A DNA stretch of 64,000 nucleotides from a bacterium (GCA_017470815.1 JAFUXT010000020.1:21047-85046); one strand, 5' to 3'; counted from the first letter of the stretch, positions 8,778-18,886 are shown. Notes: generated by a model from the sequence alone, not told the origin. Program-made: numbers and translations.

Positions 8778-11700
8778 TTAATCCTCTTTTTTAAACAAAT
8801 GTTTTAATTTGTATTTGATTGTTTTCTTTTCTGCTTCGAGGGCGGCTTGCTGCGCTTCTTCATAAGCTTTGCGCTCTGCAATTACTTCTTCAATTGTTGT
8901 TGCAGTACTTCCCTCAATTTGTTCAGGAATCGAATCTACAAAGTTCTGCGCATTTTCAACCTCCGCTTTCGTCGCAAGCCACTTAAATGATTTGATAAGT
9001 TTCAATGGTTTTGCCACATCCCCTCTTACCCCAAGTTGAAATTTTGTTGCCGAATTATCAACATATTTGTTTGAAAATTGAGGCATAACATTGTATTCAT
9101 TTTCAGGAACGGTTTCACAGAAAAGCGAAAATGCTTTTGCCGTAACAACATTCATACTTGCCGCACTGTTTACCAAATTTACAGGGTTAATTGCGTTCAA
9201 TGGTCCTAAAAGATTTGAAATTATTGAGGTAATTTTTACCCTAACCTTCATATCCGCATAATTTTTGATAACATCAAATTTGCCTAAAATATGCAAATTC
9301 ATTACATTTCCTTCTGAAGTTATATGTTTTATGTCGCAAACTCCGTCTTTTAAGAACAGTTGCCCTTTGAGTTTTGCAAAATGTGCGGTGTCAATGGTCG
9401 AAATTTTATTTATAATCCCGCCCAAAGCAGTCTGGAAGAACTGTGATTCCCTGATATTTTCAGCCAAAATCATATTTTCTAATTTGCCAAACGGCCCAAA
9501 TTGTCCGTCTTTTGCTTCAAAATTAATTTCTCCATTAATACCTTTAATCTGTTCTGCCTGAGTTTTTGCATTACCGTTTATGCCGAGTTTTGCAGTAAAA
9601 CTTGCTGTGCCTGACAATGCATCTTTCATTCCCGACGAATCAAGTAATGCTTTTTCAATATTAATATTTTGTCCTGCAAGATCAACATTTATAAGTGTTT
9701 TTATCAAATCAACATCAACCTTACCGTTAACCTGACCTTTAAAAATGTTTGTTGCAAGGTTATTAAGGTTTAAGATATTATGTCTTAATAACATTTGAGC
9801 CGTAGTGTTTGTCAATTCAATGTTGCCTGTAACAATTTTTCTGAAATCAATTCGTCCGTCAGGAATGACTACAGGAATATTCGCATTTGCACCTGCACCT
9901 GCCTTGGCTGTATTTTTTTGTGCAGGCATGTGACGGTTCAAAGAATCCAAAACGGATGTTAAATCATCAACATTTACAAGTTTTGAATTTACTCTAAAAT
10001 TATCTATTTCAATATTTTGTTGAGGTTCAAGTGAATATCTGCCTGATGCGCTGATATCAGAATTTTTGAGCATTAAATCTTTCATATTGAAAGACAATTC
10101 ACGCCCTCCGATTTTAATATTGAAATTATCAAGTGCAGTCTGAATTTCAGGAATAATTAAATTATTTATGTTAATATCACCTCTGATAAGCGGTTTAATC
10201 ATCCCCCCAAATGCAAATATTCTTGATTTTTGTAATGTAAATTTTGAGCGAGGGAAAAGATATATTTTACCGACCAAATCTCTATCTATATCAAATTTCA
10301 TAAGATTTATACGATCGTTTTCAAGGGTTCCGTCAAGATCAAAAACTTTACCCAAAGCGACTTGTTTATTGCCCTCTGCATCTGTTGAAACACTTCTTGT
10401 AAATAAACCCGTATTTTTAATTTTTATCCTGTTTGGCTTGAATACTACTGTAGCCTGAAGTGAAGTATTTTTACCCTGAAGTTCATCAAAATCAACAGGG
10501 GTTATATAATAACCGGAACTCCCGAGAGCCTGTGCGAAAAGAGTTTTCTTTCTAAAATCGCCGTTAAATCCAAGTTCAACAGGCAATTTACCTTTTGCAT
10601 TAAGGTACGGTCTTAAATCGTTTCCGATAAATTTGATTAAATCAGATGTATCAACCGATCCCTTTGCATTAAAATCAATATTTTGCATCAATTCGTAATC
10701 TGTTATTTGTCCTGAATATTTTATTACCGAATTGTTATTAAATAATAAATCATTTTTTGCGATAACTATATTTTTATCTGCAATTTTTATCCCTAATTTT
10801 GGAACAGAAATTACCGAGGATGTCTTCGGGAAAACAAATTTGAAATCTCTGTTATTGATATTTCCTTTAAAATCCTGAGTTTTTGAATCGTAATTAAATG
10901 AAGAATTTAATTCTCCATTTTTGATGTCAAAAGTATTTTTTCTATCTCCAAAATCAAAATTATTCAGTTTTAAATCGGCTTTTGCAACGGCTTCTTTCAT
11001 TTTACCTTTAATATTGAAGGATGAAGATAAATAGCCTGATTTCAAATTGAAAGAATTTCTGAGGTTTTTAGGTGCAAAAGCATTGAAAAGTTTTGAAAGC
11101 GGAATTGCTTTTGTTTCAATATCAACATTTGTATAAGATTTTTCATCTATTGCACCGCTGATTTTAACCGGTGAAGTTTCAACAAACAACCCTGAATCAA
11201 CGATATTTAAGATGTTATTATCAAGTATGATATTTAGGTTTACATCCGAAAGAACTTTATTAATCTCTCTCACAGAAAGAGAGCCGTTTTTAATATTAAT
11301 AAAACCATTAGATTTTAATTTTCTGAAATTGGTTTTAATGTAACAGTCAGCAAGCAAAGTGCCTGATGCTTTGTACTGATAGAGTTCATTCGGAATTTGC
11401 AGAGAATCCAAAAATGCTTTGCCCAAATCCAAAAGGTTTTGGAATTTTATATCCGCTGTTTTTATATTCATATCAATACTCGGGTGTTTTGAATAGAATA
11501 CCCTGCCCAAAAGTTTAATATTCTCGTCTTTTGTTGTGTAAATATTGGCATCAATATCGGCATCATAGCCAAATGTTTTTATTCTGAAATAACTTTTCGG
11601 CAGTTGGATATGAGAAAGTCTTAATGTTAAATCTTCAACATTAAAGTGTCCAAATGAAATCAGTCCGCCTTTTTTGGCTTTGCGGATTTTGATTTTTGTA

Positions 11701-12509
11701 TCTATGTTTGCTTTTAAATCGTAATTTTGGTATGTCTTAACAGGGTTCACAAACGGAATATCAATTTTTTCCGCTGGGTCATCTTCTTCATCAAGTTCAG
11801 GAGAAGGCGGAGGTAAGAATGTATCAAAATCAATGTTCATTGAAACATTTTTATTTTTATCGCTGTATAAATCGGCTATTGTTTTTACTCTGATATGTTT
11901 GCGGTCAAAGTAACCAAAAATGAGTTCATCGCCGTGCAAATCAAGATAATGGTTTGTTCCCAAATCAGTAACCAAAACTTTGTAATTATGCAATCTGACA
12001 TTTGGTATAATAATTTTTATCCACTCAGGGTTAAACTGAAAGCCTTCTTTTTCTTCCACAACAGGCTTTTGACCAAATGTTGCTTCTTTTCGGGTATTCA
12101 GAATATCTTCAATATGTTTAACTATTTTGTATTCTTCGCCGTTTTTTAGAATCTCAACATTTATCAATGGATTTTGAACATCAATTGCTGATACTCTTAC
12201 GGTTAAAAATAACAGATGCGGTAAAGAAACACTTGCTTTAATTTTATCTGAAGAAAATATTGTTGTTTTGTCAGGTAATTTTACAGTAACATCATCAGCC
12301 TTAAAACCGACACCTAAAATCGGAGTAGTAATGAGTTCTTCGTTTTTATAATCAATATCAAGATTTGCCTGTTCTTTTACAATTTGTCTTATCTGTTCTT
12401 TATATTGTGTAATATCAACGACTCTTGGCACTACAAAAAGAAAACTTATATATAATGCGACTAAAATTACGCCTAAAATTATCCCTGTTATTTTTAAAAA
12501 TTTACTCAT
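8778..12509 (-). CDS. AsmA-like large envelope protein
   Basis: 1243 aa. One N-terminal membrane helix (about 7-28, ITGIILGVILVALYISFLF) anchors a very long, beta-rich, repetitive region. Short strands with alternating hydrophobic residues recur throughout, and the C-terminal part (about 985-1130) has the AsmA-like pattern ending in LGKFDVIKNYADMKVRV. AsmA/TamB/YhdP relatives form bridge-like grooves thought to carry phospholipids to the outer membrane, so that role is the reasonable inference. The last about 60 residues are a charged helical tail (EERKAYEEAQQAALEAEKK). It stands alone between the methylase and the glycan locus. Confidence 0.75.
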   Translation of the reverse strand: MSKFLKITGIILGVILVALYISFLFVVPRVVDITQYKEQIRQIVKEQANLDIDYKNEELITTPILGVGFKADDVTVKLPDKTTIFSSDKIKASVSLPHLLFLTVRVSAIDVQNPLINVEILKNGEEYKIVKHIEDILNTRKEATFGQKPVVEEKEGFQFNPEWIKIIIPNVRLHNYKVLVTDLGTNHYLDLHGDELIFGYFDRKHIRVKTIADLYSDKNKNVSMNIDFDTFLPPPSPELDEEDDPAEKIDIPFVNPVKTYQNYDLKANIDTKIKIRKAKKGGLISFGHFNVEDLTLRLSHIQLPKSYFRIKTFGYDADIDANIYTTKDENIKLLGRVFYSKHPSIDMNIKTADIKFQNLLDLGKAFLDSLQIPNELYQYKASGTLLADCYIKTNFRKLKSNGFINIKNGSLSVREINKVLSDVNLNIILDNNILNIVDSGLFVETSPVKISGAIDEKSYTNVDIETKAIPLSKLFNAFAPKNLRNSFNLKSGYLSSSFNIKGKMKEAVAKADLKLNNFDFGDRKNTFDIKNGELNSSFNYDSKTQDFKGNINNRDFKFVFPKTSSVISVPKLGIKIADKNIVIAKNDLLFNNNSVIKYSGQITDYELMQNIDFNAKGSVDTSDLIKFIGNDLRPYLNAKGKLPVELGFNGDFRKKTLFAQALGSSGYYITPVDFDELQGKNTSLQATVVFKPNRIKIKNTGLFTRSVSTDAEGNKQVALGKVFDLDGTLENDRINLMKFDIDRDLVGKIYLFPRSKFTLQKSRIFAFGGMIKPLIRGDININNLIIPEIQTALDNFNIKIGGRELSFNMKDLMLKNSDISASGRYSLEPQQNIEIDNFRVNSKLVNVDDLTSVLDSLNRHMPAQKNTAKAGAGANANIPVVIPDGRIDFRKIVTGNIELTNTTAQMLLRHNILNLNNLATNIFKGQVNGKVDVDLIKTLINVDLAGQNINIEKALLDSSGMKDALSGTASFTAKLGINGNAKTQAEQIKGINGEINFEAKDGQFGPFGKLENMILAENIRESQFFQTALGGIINKISTIDTAHFAKLKGQLFLKDGVCDIKHITSEGNVMNLHILGKFDVIKNYADMKVRVKITSIISNLLGPLNAINPVNLVNSAASMNVVTAKAFSLFCETVPENEYNVMPQFSNKYVDNSATKFQLGVRGDVAKPLKLIKSFKWLATKAEVENAQNFVDSIPEQIEGSTATTIEEVIAERKAYEEAQQAALEAEKKTIKYKLKHLFKKED

Positions 12510-12617
12510 AATATCCCTTCTTATCTGTTAATTATGAATAAATTAAAGCAAAAAAATATTGAAATAACAACTGATAATAAGAATTATTATATGTTGGTGC
12601 TAAATAATATTGAACTG

Positions 12618-12908
12618 TTACTGTGTAACAAGAATTTTATCTTGGTTCTTGCTGTTTAATATATTCATATCGACATCAGAGAATGTGAATTCAACTGTCT
12701 TTGGTGGCAACGAATTGATAAGTTCTCTAACAAGTTCACTATACTCAGAGTTTACTACAAGAATAACAAAATCAATTTCACTTATTCCGTCAAAAATATC
12801 CAGAGTCCTCTCAAGAATTGTTTTTCTTGATATTTTAATGAATTGCTTAGGCAAATTACCACCAAATCTTTTCCCTGATGAAGCTAATATTATTGCGTAT
12901 GTTTTCAT
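12618..12908 (-). pseudogene. Truncated IspD/TarI-like cytidylyltransferase fragment
   Basis: 96 codons matching only the first third of an IspD/TarI-type nucleotidyltransferase (normally about 230 aa). It has the nucleotide-binding start AIILASSGKRFGG followed by LPKQFIKI and a TILERTLDIF helix. These align well with residues 8-45 of the neighbouring 449-aa enzyme, so it looks like a partial duplicate. It starts 4 nt after that gene and stops at 12618 without the catalytic DCARP region. It is probably non-functional as an enzyme. A short expressed domain cannot be excluded. Confidence 0.65.
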
Positions 12909-12912
12909 AGAT

Positions 12913-14262
12913 TTATCTTCTTACGTCAACGACCTGACCTGTTAAATTAGATAATAGTACACTTAAAGATATTTTTGCAGCTTTTTGGGGTGATAACAAC
13001 GATTCTTTCGGTTCCTTGCCGAAAGCTTTGAATCTCATAGGTGTAGCAGTTCTTTCAGGATTTATTACATTAATTCTTATCCCATCATTTTCAAGTTCTT
13101 CTGCCAAAGCCTGTGCAAGATTTACTATACCGGCTTTTGTTGATGAATACGTAGAATAAAGACTGCGCCCCCTTGTATATGAACTTGAAGCGTACAATTG
13201 CATAGCACCTTTTGTTTCTTTTAAATATGGGATTGATGCTTTTGCAACATTGATTGAGCCCATGTAATTTATACTTATATCATTGCGAATATCATCAATA
13301 TCTCTTTCAACAAGTTTACCCATGCAAAGAATACCTGCGGTATTTACTACATAATCTATTTTTCCTGCTTGCTGATATACGTTCTGAAGAAAATTTTTTA
13401 CAGCATCAAAATCTGTTATATCACAACCCGTACTTTTTGATGCGATATACACTCTTGCACCGTTTTGTGCAGCAAGTTCCGCACTACACTTACCTATGCC
13501 ACTTGTTCCTCCAAAAATTACTATTACTTTGCCTTTCAAATTGTCAAGACTCTCTACATCAGGACATTCATGGCTTCTAACCTGAAATAACCTGTCTGCC
13601 ATAAAAATATCTTCAGGATAGGTTATTTTAATATTTTCCCCCGAACCCTCTACAACATAAACATTTCCCAAGCCATATTTTACAATCAGACCGCAATCAT
13701 CCGTAAAATTAGTATCATTTTTTGAAAGTTCGTGCGCCTTTTTTATTACTGATAACTTGAAACATTGAGGCGTTTGTCCTCGTTTTAAATATTTACGCTC
13801 CGGAATACTTTCAATTAAATTATCTTTAACCTTAATAATTGTGTCAGCAGAAGGAATTGCCACATCAACCGCATTATAAGTCTTTAATGCCTCAATGCAA
13901 TTTTGTATAATTTTTTGACTTAAAAACGGTCTGGCGCAATCATGAATAATAACATTTGCTTCTTCATCTTCAATAGAACTTATACCGATATAAGAACTCT
14001 CTTTTCTTGTTGCACCGCCATTTAACAATTTTACGATTTTTTTGAAATTATTTTTTAATAAAATTTCTTCAGCAAAATGTCTGTATTCAGGCGTAATAAC
14101 TATAATTACATTATCTATGTACTTTGATTTTTCAAAAATTTCTATTGTATGCTCAAAAACTGTTTTTCCTGCAATTTTAACAAATTGTTTAGGAACATCT
14201 GCACCGTATCTGTTCCCTGTTCCTGATGCAAGTATTATTCCGTAATTTTTGAGTTTATTCAT
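12913..14262 (-). CDS. Bifunctional cytidylyltransferase-SDR reductase (CDP-ribitol synthase-like, Acs1/Bcs1 type)
   Basis: 449 aa, a fusion. Residues 1-230 are an IspD/TarI-like cytidylyltransferase ([23 protein letters not shown] at 107-113). Residues 243-449 are a short-chain reductase with GGTSGIG (251-257), NTAG (307-310) and the catalytic pair Y372/K376. The same architecture in Haemophilus Acs1/Bcs1 reduces ribulose-5-phosphate to ribitol-5-phosphate and couples it to CTP, giving CDP-ribitol. It overlaps the upstream LicD gene by 8 nt. LicD/FKRP-type enzymes use CDP-ribitol or CDP-choline as donors, so context supports this activity. The exact polyol is inferred. Confidence 0.8.
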   Translation of the reverse strand: MNKLKNYGIILASGTGNRYGADVPKQFVKIAGKTVFEHTIEIFEKSKYIDNVIIVITPEYRHFAEEILLKNNFKKIVKLLNGGATRKESSYIGISSIEDEEANVIIHDCARPFLSQKIIQNCIEALKTYNAVDVAIPSADTIIKVKDNLIESIPERKYLKRGQTPQCFKLSVIKKAHELSKNDTNFTDDCGLIVKYGLGNVYVVEGSGENIKITYPEDIFMADRLFQVRSHECPDVESLDNLKGKVIVIFGGTSGIGKCSAELAAQNGARVYIASKSTGCDITDFDAVKNFLQNVYQQAGKIDYVVNTAGILCMGKLVERDIDDIRNDISINYMGSINVAKASIPYLKETKGAMQLYASSSYTRGRSLYSTYSSTKAGIVNLAQALAEELENDGIRINVINPERTATPMRFKAFGKEPKESLLSPQKAAKISLSVLLSNLTGQVVDVRR

Positions 14263-15289
14263 ATAATTCGTTCTCCTCGGTCATAAATTTTTTATACCTT
14301 GTCGTATATTTTGCAATTTCCATATTCACCGGAATGTTCATATATTCACCGTAAAAATCTGTTAAATATTTATCAATATTATTCATTGTATAAAAATCAT
14401 AATCTTCAAATTTAATTTTTTGAACCGGTAAAATGTCACTTGTATTCATTATTGAAAACTTGTTATATTTAAAACTGAAGTTTCCCCAGCCGTATGCAGT
14501 AAGCGGGCTCTCTTTGCAGTATATTTTTTCATTTTTTAATTCTTTTGATGCCAAGTCAAATAATTCTGAAAAACAAGTTTTTTTGTATAATTGTTTATGG
14601 AATTGCTTTCTGTATTTATAATACTCCTGCTTTGACAAATCAGGATTTATATAATCTCTTGGGAAAAAGTCTACTGTTAAACAGTCATTTAGTGAAGAAC
14701 CGATATAGGCACTTAAACAAGACGGCTTTTGAGAAAAGATTATTTCATTCGGGTGATTTTCAAGTTCTTTTTCTACCAGTGATAAGTGCTCGGCATAGTT
14801 TATACTTTTATATGAATCAACATATATGTAGTTATTTTTTACATAATTACACAATTTATCAAATTCATCCCTCATCAAATCAAAATCTATATCATCATCC
14901 CATGGGATAAAACCTTTGTGTCTCACTGCACCTATCAAACACCCTCCGGTAAGCATTGGTTTAATATCTATTGCCTTTTCGAGGTCTTTGGTAATTGTAT
15001 TTGCAAAATCAGCAAGTTTTAATTGGAATTCTCTCAATTCTCCTTTACAACTTGGTAATTTTGTTACATCAATAGTTTTATAATAATCTTTTAATATTTT
15101 GCTGTATTTTAAATATGCCGGTTTATAAAATAAAAACGGTTTTGAATTTTTTATTTCGACAATTAACTGCTTATCTAAAGATATCAAATCATCAAGCCAG
15201 CACACTGATTCTACAAGATTTTTATATTTATGTTTGTATTCTTTTTGTAATAAAAAATTAATTACTTGCTGTACAAACTTTATTCTCAT
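14255..15289 (-). CDS. LicD family phosphotransferase 1
   Basis: 344 aa. The LicD/fukutin nucleotidyltransferase-like core is at about 106-150, with [20 protein letters not shown] followed by DFDLMRDEF; the DDDID acidic cluster binds the metal. Family members transfer phosphocholine or ribitol phosphate from a CDP donor to a sugar. A second conserved patch ([10 protein letters not shown]) lies near residue 205. The start ATG at 15289 has GAGGAAATAAAA upstream and lies 32 nt inside the preceding LicD gene. It is followed with overlap by the CDP-ribitol-synthase-like gene, so it may be that enzyme's partner transferase. No transmembrane segment is evident. Confidence 0.85.
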   Translation of the reverse strand: MRIKFVQQVINFLLQKEYKHKYKNLVESVCWLDDLISLDKQLIVEIKNSKPFLFYKPAYLKYSKILKDYYKTIDVTKLPSCKGELREFQLKLADFANTITKDLEKAIDIKPMLTGGCLIGAVRHKGFIPWDDDIDFDLMRDEFDKLCNYVKNNYIYVDSYKSINYAEHLSLVEKELENHPNEIIFSQKPSCLSAYIGSSLNDCLTVDFFPRDYINPDLSKQEYYKYRKQFHKQLYKKTCFSELFDLASKELKNEKIYCKESPLTAYGWGNFSFKYNKFSIMNTSDILPVQKIKFEDYDFYTMNNIDKYLTDFYGEYMNIPVNMEIAKYTTRYKKFMTEENELYE

Positions 15290-16298
15290 TTTTTATTTCC
15301 TCATATATATTTGTAAGTTCGTGTAATATGTTATCATAGTCAATGTCTGATGAATAATTCATTTGAGTGTGAGCAAAACCGGAATCTTGTATTCTCGGGA
15401 ATGTCATTACAGCACCATATTCACCATATTCTCCCGATTGATACAAATGCTGCAATGGGTCAATTGGAGCAGGAAGCGATAAATCCTCAAATTGCAGATT
15501 CTGTAATGGGAATATGTATTCGCAATCAAATACCGCACATTTTGTTGCTACGGTCATGGTTTCAAGTGAACGAATAACTTGGTTTGTTGTTGAATTTTCT
15601 TTATAAGAAATATCAATGATTTGCTGCTTTAAGGTATTAACAAAAGGAATTACTTCAAATTGATTGTATTTTCCAGAAATAAAATCTTTTACTTTATATT
15701 TTTTTAAAAAAGCATTTCTACATTCTAACCATTTGCATACGTGAATTGCTTTTTCTTCTTCTGTGTAACATTTTTTATTGATATATTCCATAGGGAAAAA
15801 ATCAACTACATAATCATTATAACAAAGCTTTATTAATTGTGAGCCTGCATCATCACAATATATATAATTTAATCCATATCTAACTAATTCTTTATCAAAA
15901 ATTTCCGGCAATTTTAGATAATCATCTTTCATAATACAAAGGTCAATATCGTCATCCCACGGGATAAAACCTTTGTGACGAATTGCACCAATTAAAGTCC
16001 CAAAATCTATCCAGTATTGCATATGGTATTTTTTTAGAATTACATCAATAATTTGTAAAATCTTTGTTTTTATCAATTGTACTTTTCTCAAATTTCCCGT
16101 TGCTTTCGGGATTTTTGTAATATCAATGGATTTTTCAATTATTGTTCTCAAAAGTTTTGTTTCTTTTGATACTTCAGATAATGTTCGTTTAATATTCAAT
16201 GTTTTTAGTTTTAAGCCTAATACGGTTGTAACTTTGTATATTTTCCCGTTTTTTTCCTTTTGATTTTTTATAGAAAAAATATTCTGTAAAATCCCCAT
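15258..16298 (-). CDS. LicD family phosphotransferase 2
   Basis: 346 aa from the ATG at 16298, chosen because AAGGGAGAAATAAT precedes it; an upstream in-frame ATG would overlap the previous gene. The N-terminal 35 residues ([19 protein letters not shown] then [10 protein letters not shown]) form a short tag also seen in the third LicD and in other surface-glycan enzymes. The LicD core is at about 105-130, with [20 protein letters not shown], followed by [10 protein letters not shown]. It is predicted to transfer a phospho-alcohol from a CDP donor to a surface glycan. It immediately follows the TagD-like gene (1-nt gap) and overlaps LicD 1. Confidence 0.85.
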   Translation of the reverse strand: MGILQNIFSIKNQKEKNGKIYKVTTVLGLKLKTLNIKRTLSEVSKETKLLRTIIEKSIDITKIPKATGNLRKVQLIKTKILQIIDVILKKYHMQYWIDFGTLIGAIRHKGFIPWDDDIDLCIMKDDYLKLPEIFDKELVRYGLNYIYCDDAGSQLIKLCYNDYVVDFFPMEYINKKCYTEEEKAIHVCKWLECRNAFLKKYKVKDFISGKYNQFEVIPFVNTLKQQIIDISYKENSTTNQVIRSLETMTVATKCAVFDCEYIFPLQNLQFEDLSLPAPIDPLQHLYQSGEYGEYGAVMTFPRIQDSGFAHTQMNYSSDIDYDNILHELTNIYEEIKNENKVCTASN

Positions 16299-16299
16299 A

Positions 16300-16764
16300 T
16301 TATTTCTCCCTTGTTTCTGCATCCATAGGCAGGTGATTGTCCACTTTTTCCTGCAACTTTTTATAATTATTATAGATTTTCTTTTTGAGACTGGATGAAC
16401 TTATGCCTGCGCCATAAGGGAAGTAAACAACATCTACCCCCATGTCTTTCAGGTAATCATATTTCCCTGCCCAATCATCTCCAACTACGAATATGTCAAA
16501 ATTGAGTTTTGCAACTTTATCCGTATGGTCTAATGAACGTTGCGGAATTACAACATCAGGACCTTTAATAGCTTTCATCAGCGCAATTCTTTCTTCAAAC
16601 GGAATTATCGGAGTCGACTTGTAACTTGCAACGAGTTCATCGGTATTAACGCCGACAATTAAAATATCCCCTAATGCTCTTGCGTATTCAATCATTTTCA
16701 GATGATTGATATGTAACATATCAAATGTTCCCGATGTATAAACTACTGTTTTATTTCCTATCAT
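16300..16764 (-). CDS. Glycerol-3-phosphate cytidylyltransferase-like (TagD family)
   Basis: 154 aa. The nucleotidyltransferase signature is YTSGTFDMLHINHLKMI; note HINH where TagD and relatives normally have HxGH. The C-terminal loop is GISSSSLKKKI, in place of the usual RTxGISTT. The family couples CTP to a phospho-alcohol (glycerol-3-phosphate, phosphoethanolamine and others). It overlaps the PhnW-like aminotransferase by 1 nt, which suggests its substrate is an amino-alcohol phosphate or aminophosphonate made by that enzyme and passed to a LicD. The substrate is not visible from sequence. Confidence 0.8.
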   Translation of the reverse strand: MIGNKTVVYTSGTFDMLHINHLKMIEYARALGDILIVGVNTDELVASYKSTPIIPFEERIALMKAIKGPDVVIPQRSLDHTDKVAKLNFDIFVVGDDWAGKYDYLKDMGVDVVYFPYGAGISSSSLKKKIYNNYKKLQEKVDNHLPMDAETREK

Positions 16765-17858
16765 TATGATACTCCCTGTAATTGTTTTACCTTAATCGCA
16801 TTAATAGACAACAAGAGGTTTTCCAATAAATCATCAATGTCTGACATTGTAGTATTACCTATATGTGCAACTCTAAACATTTTGTTACCGAGTTCCCCGC
16901 CACAAGGATTTACACATATTTCATAATTTTCTCTTAAATATTTGACAACATCATTCGCATTAACCCCTTCCAAAACCACAGGTGTGACTGTATAAGATTT
17001 TGGATAATCAGGAATAGTTAATCCTGACTCCGTCGCTCTTTTTCTGAAATAATTTGCTTTATCTTGAACTATTTTTATCCAAGCATCTTTCCCGCCGGCT
17101 TTTTCAATAAGTTCAAGCATATCTTTTAATTCATACATTATAGAAACCGTAGTCGTAAAAGGAGTTTGCCCTCTTTCAATATTCTTAAAATACGATTTAA
17201 AATCGAAATAATATGAATTAGGATTTCCTTCTCTATTTATTTTATCAACCATTCTTTTACTGAATGCAACAATTGACATCCCAGGCGATAAACAAAGACC
17301 TTTTTGCGAGCTTATAATAGTTACATCAATTCCCCATTTTTCCATATCATAATCATCAGCCAAAAATGTTGAAATCGCATCAACAATCAAGTACATATTA
17401 TTTCTTTTGCAAAAATCACTGATTAATTTTATATCATATAATTTGCCGGAAGAAGTTTCATCAAGATTCACAAATAATGCGGTATAACCCTTATTTTCAT
17501 AAGGTTCTAAATCTTTTGCTTCTATTACCTCATTCCATTCCAAATTAATTGAATCGTACGGAATATTATACCACTTTAAAAGTTCACAAAACCTGTGCCC
17601 GAAACTTCCGCCGTTTATAACTAAAGCCTTATCATTTTCCCCCATGCAATTATCCACAACCGCATCCATTGCACCTGTTCCTGAAGCCGCAAGATAAATT
17701 GTTGTGCAATTTTCAGCACCCATCATTTTTGCAACTTTTGCTAAGCATTCTTTTACCATATTGCCATATTCTTGAGTTCTAAAATATGTATAACCTTTTT
17801 CAAGTACGTTTTTCGTACTAGGATACATTTCAACAGGTCCGACAATGAATTGTTTCAT
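16764..17858 (-). CDS. Class V aminotransferase, 2-aminoethylphosphonate-pyruvate aminotransferase (PhnW)-like
   Basis: 364 aa, PLP class V. Features are the N-terminal VGPVEMYPS, a GTGAMDAV motif (61-68), D160 in LIVDAIST, and the Schiff-base lysine K186 in SSQKGLCLSPG. It is closer in style to PhnW than to the serine-operon paralogue at 4110-5261. PhnW interconverts phosphonoacetaldehyde and aminoethylphosphonate. No phosphonate-forming PEP mutase is present in the window, so the real substrate may be another phospho-aldehyde or ketone, such as dihydroxyacetone phosphate to serinol phosphate. It lies between LicD 3 and the cytidylyltransferase with 1-nt overlaps on both sides. Confidence 0.8.
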   Translation of the reverse strand: MKQFIVGPVEMYPSTKNVLEKGYTYFRTQEYGNMVKECLAKVAKMMGAENCTTIYLAASGTGAMDAVVDNCMGENDKALVINGGSFGHRFCELLKWYNIPYDSINLEWNEVIEAKDLEPYENKGYTALFVNLDETSSGKLYDIKLISDFCKRNNMYLIVDAISTFLADDYDMEKWGIDVTIISSQKGLCLSPGMSIVAFSKRMVDKINREGNPNSYYFDFKSYFKNIERGQTPFTTTVSIMYELKDMLELIEKAGGKDAWIKIVQDKANYFRKRATESGLTIPDYPKSYTVTPVVLEGVNANDVVKYLRENYEICVNPCGGELGNKMFRVAHIGNTTMSDIDDLLENLLLSINAIKVKQLQGVS

Positions 17859-18790
17859 TAATTACTATCTCCGATTAAATCCTTCATAACTTCTTTTTCT
17901 GTTTCCGAAAGTTTTATGTATGCATTATGCCCGAAGCCAAATTTTTTGGGATACGCCATATAATCACCAAAAATATCTGATAAATATTGTTCAGGTTTAT
18001 TTATACACATAGCCTGAAAACCTTCAAACTCAATTTCTTTCAGCGGGAAAATTGTTTCATAAGAATAAACCCATAAAGGTTCGGTATATGAATAATCTAA
18101 ACCGCATTGAATATCGCTGTTTTCGACAAAAATATTTGGTATAAGTTCTGAATTTAGTTCTTTTATTTTTTGCAAAACTTTGTCTGAACTGCTATAATTT
18201 TTATTTTTATTTAATTGGTTTCTTATTTTTTGTAAATATTTAGTTTTAAGTATTCTATTTTCTTTATTTTCAACCGAATTTGCATAATCGCATGGAAAAA
18301 TATCAACAAACAAATGAGAGCATCTTTTGTGCTTAACTTTAATAATAGTTTGCGCTTTACCCAAATAAGTCTGTTCAGCATATATATCGTGATTTCTTGA
18401 TGTGTTATTAAATGCATCAATTATCTTTTCATAATCTTCTCTCATCATACTTACGTCAATATCGTCATCCCACGGTATAAAACCTTTGTGACGGACAGCC
18501 CCTAGAAGTGAACCAAAATCAAGCCAGTATCTTAGTCCGTTTTGTTTGCATACATAGTCAAATTCTTTTAAGAGAGCAAGATTCGCAAGTTGAATATCTC
18601 TTATTTGTCCGGTGGCCGGCGGAAGTGTTGTTATATCAACATTATTCCTTTTATATTTTTCAAAAGGATTTTCTTTTTGTTTTTTAATATATTCAGTTTT
18701 GGGAAATTTAATTTTTATACCCAAAATATGCAAAATTTTGTGTGTCACCCCGTAATCTTCAAGCGAAAATATTTTTGAAAATAGGCTCAT
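17858..18790 (-). CDS. LicD family phosphotransferase 3
   Basis: 310 aa from the ATG at 18790; ATGs at 18796 and 18817 are alternatives, and GGGAT precedes the group. It begins MSLFSKIFSLEDYGVTHKIL followed by HILGIKIKF, the same N-terminal tag type as LicD 2. The LicD core at about 82-105 reads [20 protein letters not shown], with LFVDIFPCDYA further on (about 160). As the first gene of the locus it is preceded by a possible extended -10 promoter at 18878-18883. Predicted cytosolic or peripheral transferase of a CDP-linked phospho-alcohol to a glycan. Confidence 0.85.
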   Translation of the reverse strand: MSLFSKIFSLEDYGVTHKILHILGIKIKFPKTEYIKKQKENPFEKYKRNNVDITTLPPATGQIRDIQLANLALLKEFDYVCKQNGLRYWLDFGSLLGAVRHKGFIPWDDDIDVSMMREDYEKIIDAFNNTSRNHDIYAEQTYLGKAQTIIKVKHKRCSHLFVDIFPCDYANSVENKENRILKTKYLQKIRNQLNKNKNYSSSDKVLQKIKELNSELIPNIFVENSDIQCGLDYSYTEPLWVYSYETIFPLKEIEFEGFQAMCINKPEQYLSDIFGDYMAYPKKFGFGHNAYIKLSETEKEVMKDLIGDSN

Positions 18791-18877
18791 AACCATAATA
18801 TCCCATTTTGGGGGCATATAAAATTATCCCCAAATATCTTAACTTACTTATAACTCGGAACTATCCATTCCTTAATA

Positions 18878-18886
18878 AGTGTAGCA
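18878..18886 (-). promoter_or_regulatory. Possible extended -10 promoter of the LicD locus
   Basis: On the minus strand, TGC (18884-18886) precedes TACACT (18878-18883), about 88 nt upstream of the first LicD start. No good -35 hexamer is visible. The flanking region 18791-19003 is very AT-rich and otherwise shows nothing recognisable. Confidence 0.3.

Noticed and set aside
12534..12659. Short plus-strand reading beginning MNKLKQKNIE
   Set aside because: 42 codons only, no ribosome site, and its second half is antisense to the truncated cytidylyltransferase fragment.
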